DNA from: JAVBPB01 sp031549965
Lineage (GTDB): Bacteria > Bacillota > Clostridia > Lachnospirales > Lachnospiraceae
NCBI GenBank assembly: GCA_031549965.1
Contig: JAVBPB010000156.1
Coordinates: 1-20,392 of the forward strand
Direction: 5' to 3'
Length of the DNA: 20,392 nucleotides
The notes beneath the pieces were generated by a model. That model had not been told where the DNA came from. It was given only the letters and a program-made list of their open reading frames with translations, and made no database searches. Both the position numbers and the translations under genes were made by a program. This document shows positions 10,201 to 16,231 of this stretch, piece after piece; position 1 is the stretch's first letter, and the number at the start of each line of letters is the position of its first letter.

Positions 10201-10295
10201 GCAGCTTGTAAATATTGGTTGTTTGCGGATAGTCCTAATGTACATGACATTATGATTACTAATATTAATGCTACCTTATTTTTTAGTTGCTTCAT
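7230..10295 (-). CDS. Secreted type I pullulanase (GH13) with three repeated accessory modules
   Basis: A 1021-residue exported debranching enzyme that hydrolyses alpha-1,6 links in pullulan or starch-derived dextrins. Residues 1-32 form a signal peptide. An X25/CBM-like module (about 34-136) precedes a CBM48-type domain (about 150-235) and the GH13 catalytic barrel. The type I signature appears as YNWNYNPKNYNVPEGS. Catalytic residues are Asp460 (GFRFDLMG), Glu490 (YGEPWD) and Asp584 (SAHDNW). A C-terminal beta-domain follows. Two more copies of the N-terminal module sit at about 804-915 and 916-1021 (each with GDNQ...WNP, FKxVENG, DTDGNA). These probably bind glucan, which is inferred. No cell-wall anchor is seen, so it is probably released. 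AGAAGG precedes the ATG by about 10 nt. Structured element B lies 192 bp upstream of the start. Confidence 0.94.
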   Translation of the reverse strand: MKQLKNKVALILVIIMSCTLGLSANNQYLQAASHVYNIAGDNISVFGSSWNPQSNQMTLNSDGKHSITFRNIPAGTNLTFKIVEDGTTTGWNGKNFSVSGLSTDSNGNAVINIAKNSNLTITYKEGDSQGNYELTTINNSLDVYAYTGNDLGATYTTSATTFKVWAPTATSVELKIYSQGTGGSATSTDAMTKDASNGVWTFKKTGDLNGKYYTYAVTTNGVKQETVDIYAKAVGLNGNRGAILNLSNTNPSGWSSDRNVTQAKITDAIIWETHVKDFSYDPNSGISANNRGKYLAFTENNTTLYGAGQTPTGVNYLKWLGINYVHILPVQDADNDEYSTAYNWNYNPKNYNVPEGSFSSNPANPATRIIEYKQMVQSLHNAGIGIVMDVVYNHTAATTNSWFNLTVPKYYYRTDSNGNFLNGSDCGNETASENAMFRKYMVDSILYWAKEYHIDGFRFDLMGLHDTDTMNAIRYALDKEGLSNVILYGEPWDAGSNGMNQSKGVYPANKSNVSKLVNGIAIFNNDIRDTLKGSVFNISESGFVQYSNRTGATSDSNLINAIKGNVGEWAKSPSDSITYTSAHDNWSLWDKLVGSTNKTDYYNKFNAELEAMNKMAAVGIFTSQGATFFQAGEEFARTKYGEGNSYQSSNELNQLDWSRIETFKNLTNYYKGLARLNKAYSPFRDASNTAIQTMRFSNESVEGLVGYTMQNTAQNEWKTVAVIMNSTPTEQSINLTVASGQTPTEWVIVADKDRAGVISLGTMTGSTVKIAPRSALILVDKSSFTSAGNKGYQGEVPYALVNNTTYNLTGDNQSVFGSQWNPASNEMMIQPDGSYAVTFNSVPAGTTLKFKIVENGSSLGWNTSTFAVDGLAKDTDGNAVITVANESDLTITYRPGDSSGKYILTNKIAETNANNTVYNIAGDNQTILGGSWNPAINEMTRQADGSHAIVIKNIPSGTTLKFKVVENGTRLGWGSSYNFAVDGLSKDTDGNAIFTASQKVNLVVTYKQGDSGAKYIVTPAK

Positions 10296-10374
10296 TAAAT
10301 ATACACCTTCTCTTTCATCTCTTGGTTGTTAATGGTTTCTTTGATAATCTTATTTTACACTATATTTTGGGATC

Positions 10375-10404
10375 TATATATTAATTTGCATACATCTGAT
10401 GTAA
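10375..10404 (-). promoter_or_regulatory. Possible pullulanase promoter with overlapping palindrome
   Basis: On the minus strand, TTACAT (10399-10404) and TATATA (10375-10380) are 18 nt apart, about 80 nt before the pullulanase ATG. The 13-bp palindrome TACATC-T-GATGTA (10391-10403) overlaps the -35 box and could be an operator. Both are weak matches in AT-rich DNA. I see no convincing CcpA (cre) site. Confidence 0.3.
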
Positions 10405-10449
10405 AAAATCATACTTTTGAAACCTTTCCAAATTGATGTGATGGGGACA

Positions 10450-10742
10450 TTTGCCTCAAAAGCTTCATCTCCATGGGGGAGGCACTGAAAAAGTCCTTGA
10501 TTTAGGCTGTGTAAATTTTTTAGATGAATATGAGTGTATATATATCCAATTGTTTGCCTTACCCTCCTTCAGCATGTTTTTTACAAGCCTTTGCTATGCA
10601 AAGTCTTGACAAAACATAAACGCTTCGTCGGACGGTCTGCACAATTGGATATATATACACTCATATTCATCTAAAAAATCAATTTACTGCATCGAAGGAC
10701 TTTTTCAGTGGCCTCTCCATGGGAGGGGGCTTTTAAGGCAAA
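10450..10742. repeat. Outer inverted repeat enclosing structured element B
   Basis: Sequence starting TTTGCCTCAAAAGC at 10450 and reading to 10498 is mirrored, with mismatches, by 10695-10742 ending GCTTTTAAGGCAAA. The stretch nearest the inner element (CACTGAAAAAGTCCTT) is perfectly mirrored. Each outer arm can also fold on itself around CCATGG, giving terminator-like hairpins (for example 10710-10734, followed by TTTT on the plus strand). This extra layer is absent from the right flank of copy A. With element B it fills most of the 535-bp gap between the pullulanase gene and the small ORF at 10831. Confidence 0.65.
10487..10706 (-). repeat. Structured inverted-repeat element, copy B (complete)
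   Basis: A complete copy, reading on the minus strand in the same sense as copy A reads on the plus strand. The ends GAAAAAGTCCTT and AAGGACTTTTTC are complementary. Perfect 37-bp arms lie at 10516-10552 and 10642-10678. The core (10553-10641) differs from copy A only at the apical loop (ATA for TT) and at two single positions that together keep a base pair (copy A G66-C125 becomes C-G). The arms differ from copy A at eight positions, and each change is matched on the other arm. The 3' end on the minus strand is a stem followed by five T residues, as in an intrinsic terminator. Confidence 0.88.
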
Positions 10743-10830
10743 GATGGGTATTCAAAAATTCGTTAATAATTTTAAGTCTTTTAGTTTAAAGTTTTTTAGT
10801 TTTATGAACTTAGTTAATATTTTAATATAT

Positions 10831-11070
10831 CTAACGCTCAATTACGGTACCCGTTAAATCAGTAATAATATTTGTCAATTCTACTACTACTTTTTGATTC
10901 TCGCTAGTTACAAAACCAATAACGCCATTCTTCTTTTTTACATAAAAACTAGTATTTTCTCCAAGTGCAATATAATGTAAAGAATCACTAAACCATGCTT
11001 TTTCTAATCCATATTTTTTTATTATTATGTCCAATTCCTTATACAAATCTTCGATTTTCTTATTTATCAT
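10831..11070 (-). CDS. Small hypothetical protein
   Basis: A 79-codon reading frame whose product begins MINKKIEDLYKELD and is a mix of charged helix and strand-like segments. I do not recognise it. There is no ribosome binding site before the ATG at 11070. The frame stays open upstream to about 11220 without any ATG, GTG or TTG, so this may be the tail of a decayed gene or a chance frame in AT-rich DNA. It ends in an isolated intergenic region between the pullulanase and the ccdA operon, with no same-strand partner. Confidence 0.35.
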   Translation of the reverse strand: MINKKIEDLYKELDIIIKKYGLEKAWFSDSLHYIALGENTSFYVKKKNGVIGFVTSENQKVVVELTNIITDLTGTVIER

Positions 11071-11329
11071 GGCATTTTTTAATGAATAGGAAGAACCACT
11101 AAATTTTATAATAGATTCAAATCTTTCAAATTGAATAAAAGCTGACTGAAAAAGTAATTTTTCAAAGCTTTCAGATGTTACTCTAAAAAATTCCCCTATT
11201 TTATTAATTTTTACAATTAATTTTTAAACAGTTCCTAAGTGACAAAATCACTGTTCATTATTATATTTATGGTTTATAATATAATAAAATAAGTAAGGCT
11301 TCAACCTTATGTATGTAAAGGAGTTTATA

Positions 11330-12001
11330 ATGCAATACGCCATTACTTTTTTAGAGGGTGTTATAACATTTATATCACCTTGTTTGCTTCCAATGCTTCC
11401 AATCTATATTTCCTATTTTGCCGGTGGTGATGCTGATGCTGATATACAAAAAACTTTACGAGGTGCTATTGGTTTTATAACTGGCTTTTCTCTGGTGTTT
11501 ATTGCTTTAGGTGCGTTTGCAGGAGGAGTTGGAGGACTCTTGCAGAAATATCAAATAGTTGTAAATATATTAACTGGTGCTGTTGTAATCTTATTTGGAC
11601 TTAATTTTATTGGGGCATTAAATATTAAGTTTATAAATAACACTTATGGTCTTAGAAAAATCCAAAGGACAAATGGATTTTTTAGTTCTGCAATTTTTGG
11701 AATTGTATTTTCTATTGGCTGGACTCCTTGTGTTGGTGCATTTTTAGGTTCAGCACTTATGCTGGCTTCAAGACAAGGCTCTACACTGCAAGGTGTACTT
11801 TTACTTTTATGTTATTCTGTTGGACTTGGGATACCATTTTTAATTAGTGCTGTTTTAATAAGTCAATTAAAAAGTACTTTTGATGCTGTGAAAAAACACT
11901 ATAATATGATTAATTTTGCTTCAGGTCTTTTTTTAATTATCATTGGTATATTAATGATGACCGGACTTATGGGACGATTTTGGGCTATACTTACATTTTA
12001 A
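11330..12001 (+). CDS. ccdA: CcdA-type membrane thiol-disulfide electron carrier
   Basis: A 223-residue polytopic protein with about six membrane segments, of the CcdA/DsbD-beta family. It passes electrons from cytoplasmic thioredoxin across the membrane to outward-facing thioredoxin-like proteins. The two conserved cysteines are Cys18 in ISPCLLPMLP and Cys134 in GWTPCVGAFLG. I chose the ATG at 11330 because AAAGGAG ends 6 nt before it; the frame opens at 11309 without a ribosome site. The gene for its likely partner starts 15 nt after the stop. TATAAT occurs at 11275-11280 without a clear -35, and a small palindrome (AGTGA-N5-TCACT, 11238-11252) lies upstream. No cytochrome c genes are nearby, so a general extracytoplasmic reductive role is more likely than haem attachment. 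Confidence 0.92.
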   Translation: MQYAITFLEGVITFISPCLLPMLPIYISYFAGGDADADIQKTLRGAIGFITGFSLVFIALGAFAGGVGGLLQKYQIVVNILTGAVVILFGLNFIGALNIKFINNTYGLRKIQRTNGFFSSAIFGIVFSIGWTPCVGAFLGSALMLASRQGSTLQGVLLLLCYSVGLGIPFLISAVLISQLKSTFDAVKKHYNMINFASGLFLIIIGILMMTGLMGRFWAILTF

Positions 12002-12016
12002 GGGAGGATTACATTC

Positions 12017-12970
12017 ATGAAAAATAAAACTGCACTTTGGACATTTGCATTGATTTTTCTTTTAGTGGGTGGAGGGTTTTTGTATAACGCTTTAAAAGGA
12101 AATGCTCCTAATTATTCTTTACCAGAATTTACAAATTCATCTACAAAATCAACTGATATAACATCTCAAAGTAGTAATGGTGAACAGTCAAAAAAGGAAG
12201 AAAATTCTGACGGTGACCTTATTATTGCTCCTGATTTTACTGTATATGATAAAGATGGAAATCAGGTTAAACTATCTGATTTGAGAGGGAAACCTGTTGT
12301 ACTTAACTTCTGGGCAAGCTGGTGTCCTCCTTGCAAATCGGAAATGCCGGAATTTGACAATGTGTTTAAAGAATTAGGTAACAAAGTTAATTTCATGATG
12401 GTGGATGCTGTTGACGGCAACAGAGAAACTGTGGAAAAAGGTAAAAACTATATTACTAAAGAAGGCTTGAGTTTTCCAGTTTATTTTGATACAAATCAGG
12501 ATGCTGTAACAAAGTATGGTATTGGAGGGTTTCCAACTAGTATTTTTATTGATAAGGACGGATACATCATAACAGGTGTTGAAGGTGCTATTAATGAAGA
12601 AACCCTTCGTAAGGGAATTGATTTGATTACGGAAAAAACAGAGTCCCAAACAGTAGCCGAATATCATAAAATATCCCCAGAAGAAGCAAAAGAAATATTA
12701 GATAGTGACAAGGAAATAATACTGCTTGATGTGCGTACAGACTCTGAATATGATGATGGTCACATTCCTAATGCGAAATTAGTACCTGATTATGAAATTA
12801 AAGAATATGCCGAAAATGAATTTACTGATAAAAATGTGATGATATTACTATATTGTCGCAGTGGGCGAAGAAGTGCTGAGTCAGCAAAAATATTAGTTGA
12901 TATGGGGTATATAAATGTATATGATTTTGGCGGGATTATAGATTGGCCTTATGAAATAGTGAAAAAGTAA
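12017..12970 (+). CDS. Membrane-anchored TlpA-like thioredoxin fused to a rhodanese domain
   Basis: A 317-residue protein. An uncleaved membrane anchor (about 7-24) is followed by a Ser/Thr/Lys/Glu-rich linker, then a TlpA/ResA-like thioredoxin domain (about 70-210) with the redox motif WCPPC (Cys103, Cys106) and the cis-proline region GGFPTSIFID. A rhodanese domain (about 220-315) follows, with LLDVRTDSEYDDGHIPNA and the active-site loop CRSGRRS (Cys280). GGAGG lies just after the ccdA stop, so the two genes form an operon. CcdA probably keeps the thioredoxin cysteines reduced. The rhodanese domain suggests handling of persulfide or thiosulfate sulfur outside the membrane, or reduction of that persulfide by the neighbouring domain. 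Substrate is not shown by sequence. Confidence 0.92.
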   Translation: MKNKTALWTFALIFLLVGGGFLYNALKGNAPNYSLPEFTNSSTKSTDITSQSSNGEQSKKEENSDGDLIIAPDFTVYDKDGNQVKLSDLRGKPVVLNFWASWCPPCKSEMPEFDNVFKELGNKVNFMMVDAVDGNRETVEKGKNYITKEGLSFPVYFDTNQDAVTKYGIGGFPTSIFIDKDGYIITGVEGAINEETLRKGIDLITEKTESQTVAEYHKISPEEAKEILDSDKEIILLDVRTDSEYDDGHIPNAKLVPDYEIKEYAENEFTDKNVMILLYCRSGRRSAESAKILVDMGYINVYDFGGIIDWPYEIVKK

Positions 12971-13019
12971 ACTACATCTTGTCAGCTCACTTAAGCTTAT
13001 TGTAACTTTATGATAGGAA

Positions 13020-13092
13020 TTTATACTGTAAAAAGACCATTAGTCCATAAGCTCTTTGGAATATTTAAGATATTGGCTTTTTATAGTATAAA
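13020..13092. terminator. Long hairpin between convergent genes
   Basis: The arms TTTATACT-G-TAAAAAG and CTTTTTA-T-AGTATAAA form a stem of about 17 bp around a roughly 38-nt interior that can partly fold again. It lies 50 nt after the TlpA-rhodanese stop codon and before the convergent lipoprotein gene. There is no T-run directly after the stem, so termination is inferred from position. A second AT-only palindrome (TTTGTATA-TTA-TATACAAA, 13142-13160), followed by TATTTTTA, could also end plus-strand transcripts. Confidence 0.5.
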
Positions 13093-13214
13093 CCCCTTAT
13101 AAAAGATCAGAAAGATTAAAATTAATAGTGTTATTTATTAGTTTGTATATTATATACAAATATTTTTATCTGAAAATTCTAAATCTATATTATAGAAATT
13201 TCTAATTCATTAAT

Positions 13215-14483
13215 CTATTTTTCATACATCACACTTTCATCCATATATTGAATAAATCCGTCTTGAGTTATTACTCCCTCTATAAGTTCTGGAATCCTTT
13301 TAGGTATTACATCATATTGAATTATTGTGTTCCACTGAATCTGATAGTTTGGAATTATTTTAGGGTCATTTTTAATTACATTTATGTAGTCTGATTGAGC
13401 GTTGTTTAATATGTTTTTGTCCTCTAATAACCCTTGTTTTTGCTTTTCTCCTAATAACGTGCGATATTTTAGAAATTCCAAAGCACCATCTTTAACTTCT
13501 TGTGGATATGAATCTACAATTGCCCAACCAGACATTTCAGGAGAGGTTATAGTTATATTTTCCGGAAAGGGTGAAAAACAAATAGCATCCTTAAATTTTC
13601 TATCAATTTGGCCTATCATCCAAAAACCATTAGGAAGCATTGCTGTTTCTTCGTTAAAAAAGTGGTTATAAGCTATGTCAAAATCCTGATTAAGTGAATC
13701 GTTAGTTGTATATTTAAATAATTTTACTATTGTTTCTGTAAGTAACTTTCCCTGACTGTTGTTAAAACTTTTTGGTAATTCAGTTCTCATAAAGTCTGCA
13801 CCTTCACTAGTCGCACCAAGCCTTGCTGTTGCCAATAACATAGTTGCCCATCCTGTACCGTCTGTATGCAAAGAAAGCGGGGTTATATTGTGATTTTTTA
13901 ATTTGTTGCAACAGGAAAAAAACTCATCCCATGTTTTAGGAAATTCTTTTATTCCAGCTTTATTAAAAAGTTTTTTATTCCAAAATATTCCTGTTGCAGA
14001 AAAGCTGACTGTACCAAGAGTAGATAAATATATTTTATTACCATCTTCTAAACATGCTGATAATACTTGTGGCTCAATTGCATCGATCCATTCTTTATCA
14101 TTTAATATATAAGGTGCCAAATCCATTAATCTATTATCCTTAACCATTAAATCATAAAAATCAGGTAAAAATCGCACATCGGTTATTACAGCAGGTAATT
14201 CGTCTGTTACATTAAGCATTTTTATTCTTGAACGATATCCATCTAACATCCATTCCACTTCAATATGGTATTTTCCTTTATATTCCTCATTAAAACTGTT
14301 GACCAATTCCTCATTATTCCTCATTCCAGTAGCAGGATCGATGGTAAATATTATCGGAATTACAACTTCTGTACTGTTTTTATTCTTAGGAAATAAATTT
14401 TCCTCCACTTTACTACAGCCAGCGAGAAAAGTAATTGTTAGTATAAATAACAACTTATACATTATTGATTTTACATTTTTCAA
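13215..14483 (-). CDS. Extracellular solute-binding lipoprotein, probable sensing partner
   Basis: A 422-residue family 1 solute-binding protein of the type used by carbohydrate ABC importers. A lipobox TFLAGC places the lipidated cysteine at residue 23. Family features include an FNEEYKGKYHIEVEW-type N-terminal lobe, GIFWNKKLFNKAGIKEFPKTWDEF, and MLPNGFWMIGQ. The start is a TTG at 14483 whose first two bases of context overlap the kinase stop (TTGA); GAGGTGAG lies 5 nt upstream, whereas the ATG at codon 8 has no ribosome site. No permease or ATPase gene follows: the next gene is convergent. Together with the overlapping kinase and regulator genes, this suggests it presents a sugar to the kinase rather than feeding a transporter. 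The ligand is unknown. Confidence 0.88.
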   Translation of the reverse strand: MKNVKSIMYKLLFILTITFLAGCSKVEENLFPKNKNSTEVVIPIIFTIDPATGMRNNEELVNSFNEEYKGKYHIEVEWMLDGYRSRIKMLNVTDELPAVITDVRFLPDFYDLMVKDNRLMDLAPYILNDKEWIDAIEPQVLSACLEDGNKIYLSTLGTVSFSATGIFWNKKLFNKAGIKEFPKTWDEFFSCCNKLKNHNITPLSLHTDGTGWATMLLATARLGATSEGADFMRTELPKSFNNSQGKLLTETIVKLFKYTTNDSLNQDFDIAYNHFFNEETAMLPNGFWMIGQIDRKFKDAICFSPFPENITITSPEMSGWAIVDSYPQEVKDGALEFLKYRTLLGEKQKQGLLEDKNILNNAQSDYINVIKNDPKIIPNYQIQWNTIIQYDVIPKRIPELIEGVITQDGFIQYMDESVMYEK

Positions 14484-16231
14484 AACAACTCACCTCTTGG
14501 TATCTTTATTGTACATTCCGAACCATCTGTATAGGTTTCAAAGTAAAATAAAATGTTATCATTATATTTTAATCTAAGCCTACTTATTACATTAACTATT
14601 CCATAACCATTTTCTTTTCCTGAAAATTCATTGCCCATATCTTCATTTTTTAATTTTGTTAAATTATTAATCTTATTTTTAACTTCCTCATTCATAGGTG
14701 TTCCGCTATTATATATTTTTATAAATAAGTAATCATCACTTATATATATATTAATCCTGATTTTACCACCTTCATATATTTCACTAAATCCATGCTTTAT
14801 TCCATTTTCCACTATTGGCTGCAAAATTAGTTTAATAATTAAGAAATTCCTTACTTCTTCTTCACATATGATTTCATAGTCAAATAGATTATTATTTCTA
14901 ATTTTTTGAATTTCCATATAGCTTTTTACATGTTCTAGCTCTTCACTAATTAGAATAGTATCTGCTCCTTTGCTTAAACTAATTCTTAGTACTTTTGACA
15001 GAGCCTGAATCATCTTCATCGTAGTTTCTTCTTTATTTATTCTGGCAAGCATATATATTGTATCTAATGTATTATATAAAAAATGCGGATTTATTTGATA
15101 TATCAATGAACGAAGTTCACTTTCTCTTAGCTCTTTTTCTTTATGTTTAACCTCTTCAATTAATTCCTTCATGTTTGTTATCATTAAATTATAAGAATTA
15201 CCTATTGCATCTAATTCTGTATTTGTTGATATGTGAAGCTGATTTGAGAAATTGTCTTTATCAAAGTTAGTCATAACCTGTTCAATAGTTTTAATAGGAC
15301 TGGTAAATCTTTTTGAAAAATAAATACTTAATATTATGGCAACAAGAATATCTATTATAAAAACTATACACATTATTATTATAGCACTTATTATTGACTG
15401 ATTTAGAACACTGCTTGGAATTATGGTAAAAACACTAAATTGTGTATCCTCTTGTTTTTGTAGTATTATTGTTGAATGATTTAGATTTTTAACCAAAAGG
15501 TCCTTGTTATTATTTAGAAGAATTTCTTCTTTTGCATTTTCAATTAAATATGAATATTGACTTTGCTCATTTCCCCAAACCTTTATAATTGTTCCATCTT
15601 TATTTGCCAATCCAACTAATACATTTTTCTCAACCGATATATCTTTTACTAACTCATTTAATAAGTCAAAGTCCATCTTAAAAAAAAGTATTCCCGGCTC
15701 ATAATGGAAATCCATATTTCTAATATATCTGCCTATGAATAAAGCACTCGCACCACCATTAAATAATGTGTCTTCTTCCCAAAACCATTTTGTTTTTGAA
15801 TAATCATCTCCTAATATATTTGTAAACTTACTCTTGGAAAAGTCATTATACTTTACTTTTCTATATGGCTTTGTATATAGGCTGTTTCTCACTACATAAA
15901 CATATTCTTGTATATAATCTAAGTCCACATATAAAAGATAATTTTTCAAGGCTTCCTTTTCAGCAGAAGACATTGGTAAAATTTGAAGACTTCTTTGAAC
16001 TTCCTTTTGTAAAATACATTTTTTCATTGTTTCATTACTTTTTTCATATAAGTTCTTAAGTGTGGTACCAGCTTCTTTAGTAATATATTTATATTTATCA
16101 ATTGTTGATTTTTTATTACTACTTCCAAGTATAACTCCAACTACAACACTTGATAATAAAAGTGCTATGGAAAGTAATATAATTACATATTTTAGAAATC
16201 TATTTTGTATTCCGTAAAAAAATCTTTTCAT
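14480..16231 (-). CDS. YesM-type sensor histidine kinase
   Basis: A 583-residue membrane kinase of the LytS/YesM class. Membrane segments at about 15-36 and 279-305 enclose an extracellular sensor of about 240 residues resembling double-Cache sensors. A HAMP-like linker follows (FTSPIKTIEQVM), then the His_kinase domain with the phospho-acceptor His383 in QINPHFLYNTLD, and a HATPase_c domain with LILQPIVENGIKHGF and a glycine-rich NGYGIVNVISRL. The start codon overlaps the regulator's stop as ATGA (16228-16231), with GAAGGA just upstream. The stop overlaps the lipoprotein's start. In this family the kinase typically reports extracellular sugars or oligosaccharides to its partner AraC-type regulator. 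Confidence 0.95.
   Translation of the reverse strand: MKRFFYGIQNRFLKYVIILLSIALLLSSVVVGVILGSSNKKSTIDKYKYITKEAGTTLKNLYEKSNETMKKCILQKEVQRSLQILPMSSAEKEALKNYLLYVDLDYIQEYVYVVRNSLYTKPYRKVKYNDFSKSKFTNILGDDYSKTKWFWEEDTLFNGGASALFIGRYIRNMDFHYEPGILFFKMDFDLLNELVKDISVEKNVLVGLANKDGTIIKVWGNEQSQYSYLIENAKEEILLNNNKDLLVKNLNHSTIILQKQEDTQFSVFTIIPSSVLNQSIISAIIIMCIVFIIDILVAIILSIYFSKRFTSPIKTIEQVMTNFDKDNFSNQLHISTNTELDAIGNSYNLMITNMKELIEEVKHKEKELRESELRSLIYQINPHFLYNTLDTIYMLARINKEETTMKMIQALSKVLRISLSKGADTILISEELEHVKSYMEIQKIRNNNLFDYEIICEEEVRNFLIIKLILQPIVENGIKHGFSEIYEGGKIRINIYISDDYLFIKIYNSGTPMNEEVKNKINNLTKLKNEDMGNEFSGKENGYGIVNVISRLRLKYNDNILFYFETYTDGSECTIKIPRGELF

Noticed and set aside
1..10742. CRISPR array, retron or group I/II intron as the explanation for the repeated elements
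   Set aside because: There are only two distant copies with no spacers, no reverse transcriptase or Cas gene nearby, and I see no group II domain V or group I core motif.
11138..11171. Hairpin AAAGCT...TGAAAAA/TTTTTCA...AGCTTT as another copy of the repeated element
   Set aside because: It shares only the short ACTGAAAAAGT string with the element and lacks its core and arms; at most it is a weak terminator.
12374..12667. 97-codon minus-strand reading frame
   Set aside because: It is antisense to the thioredoxin domain of the TlpA-rhodanese gene, whose motifs are intact.
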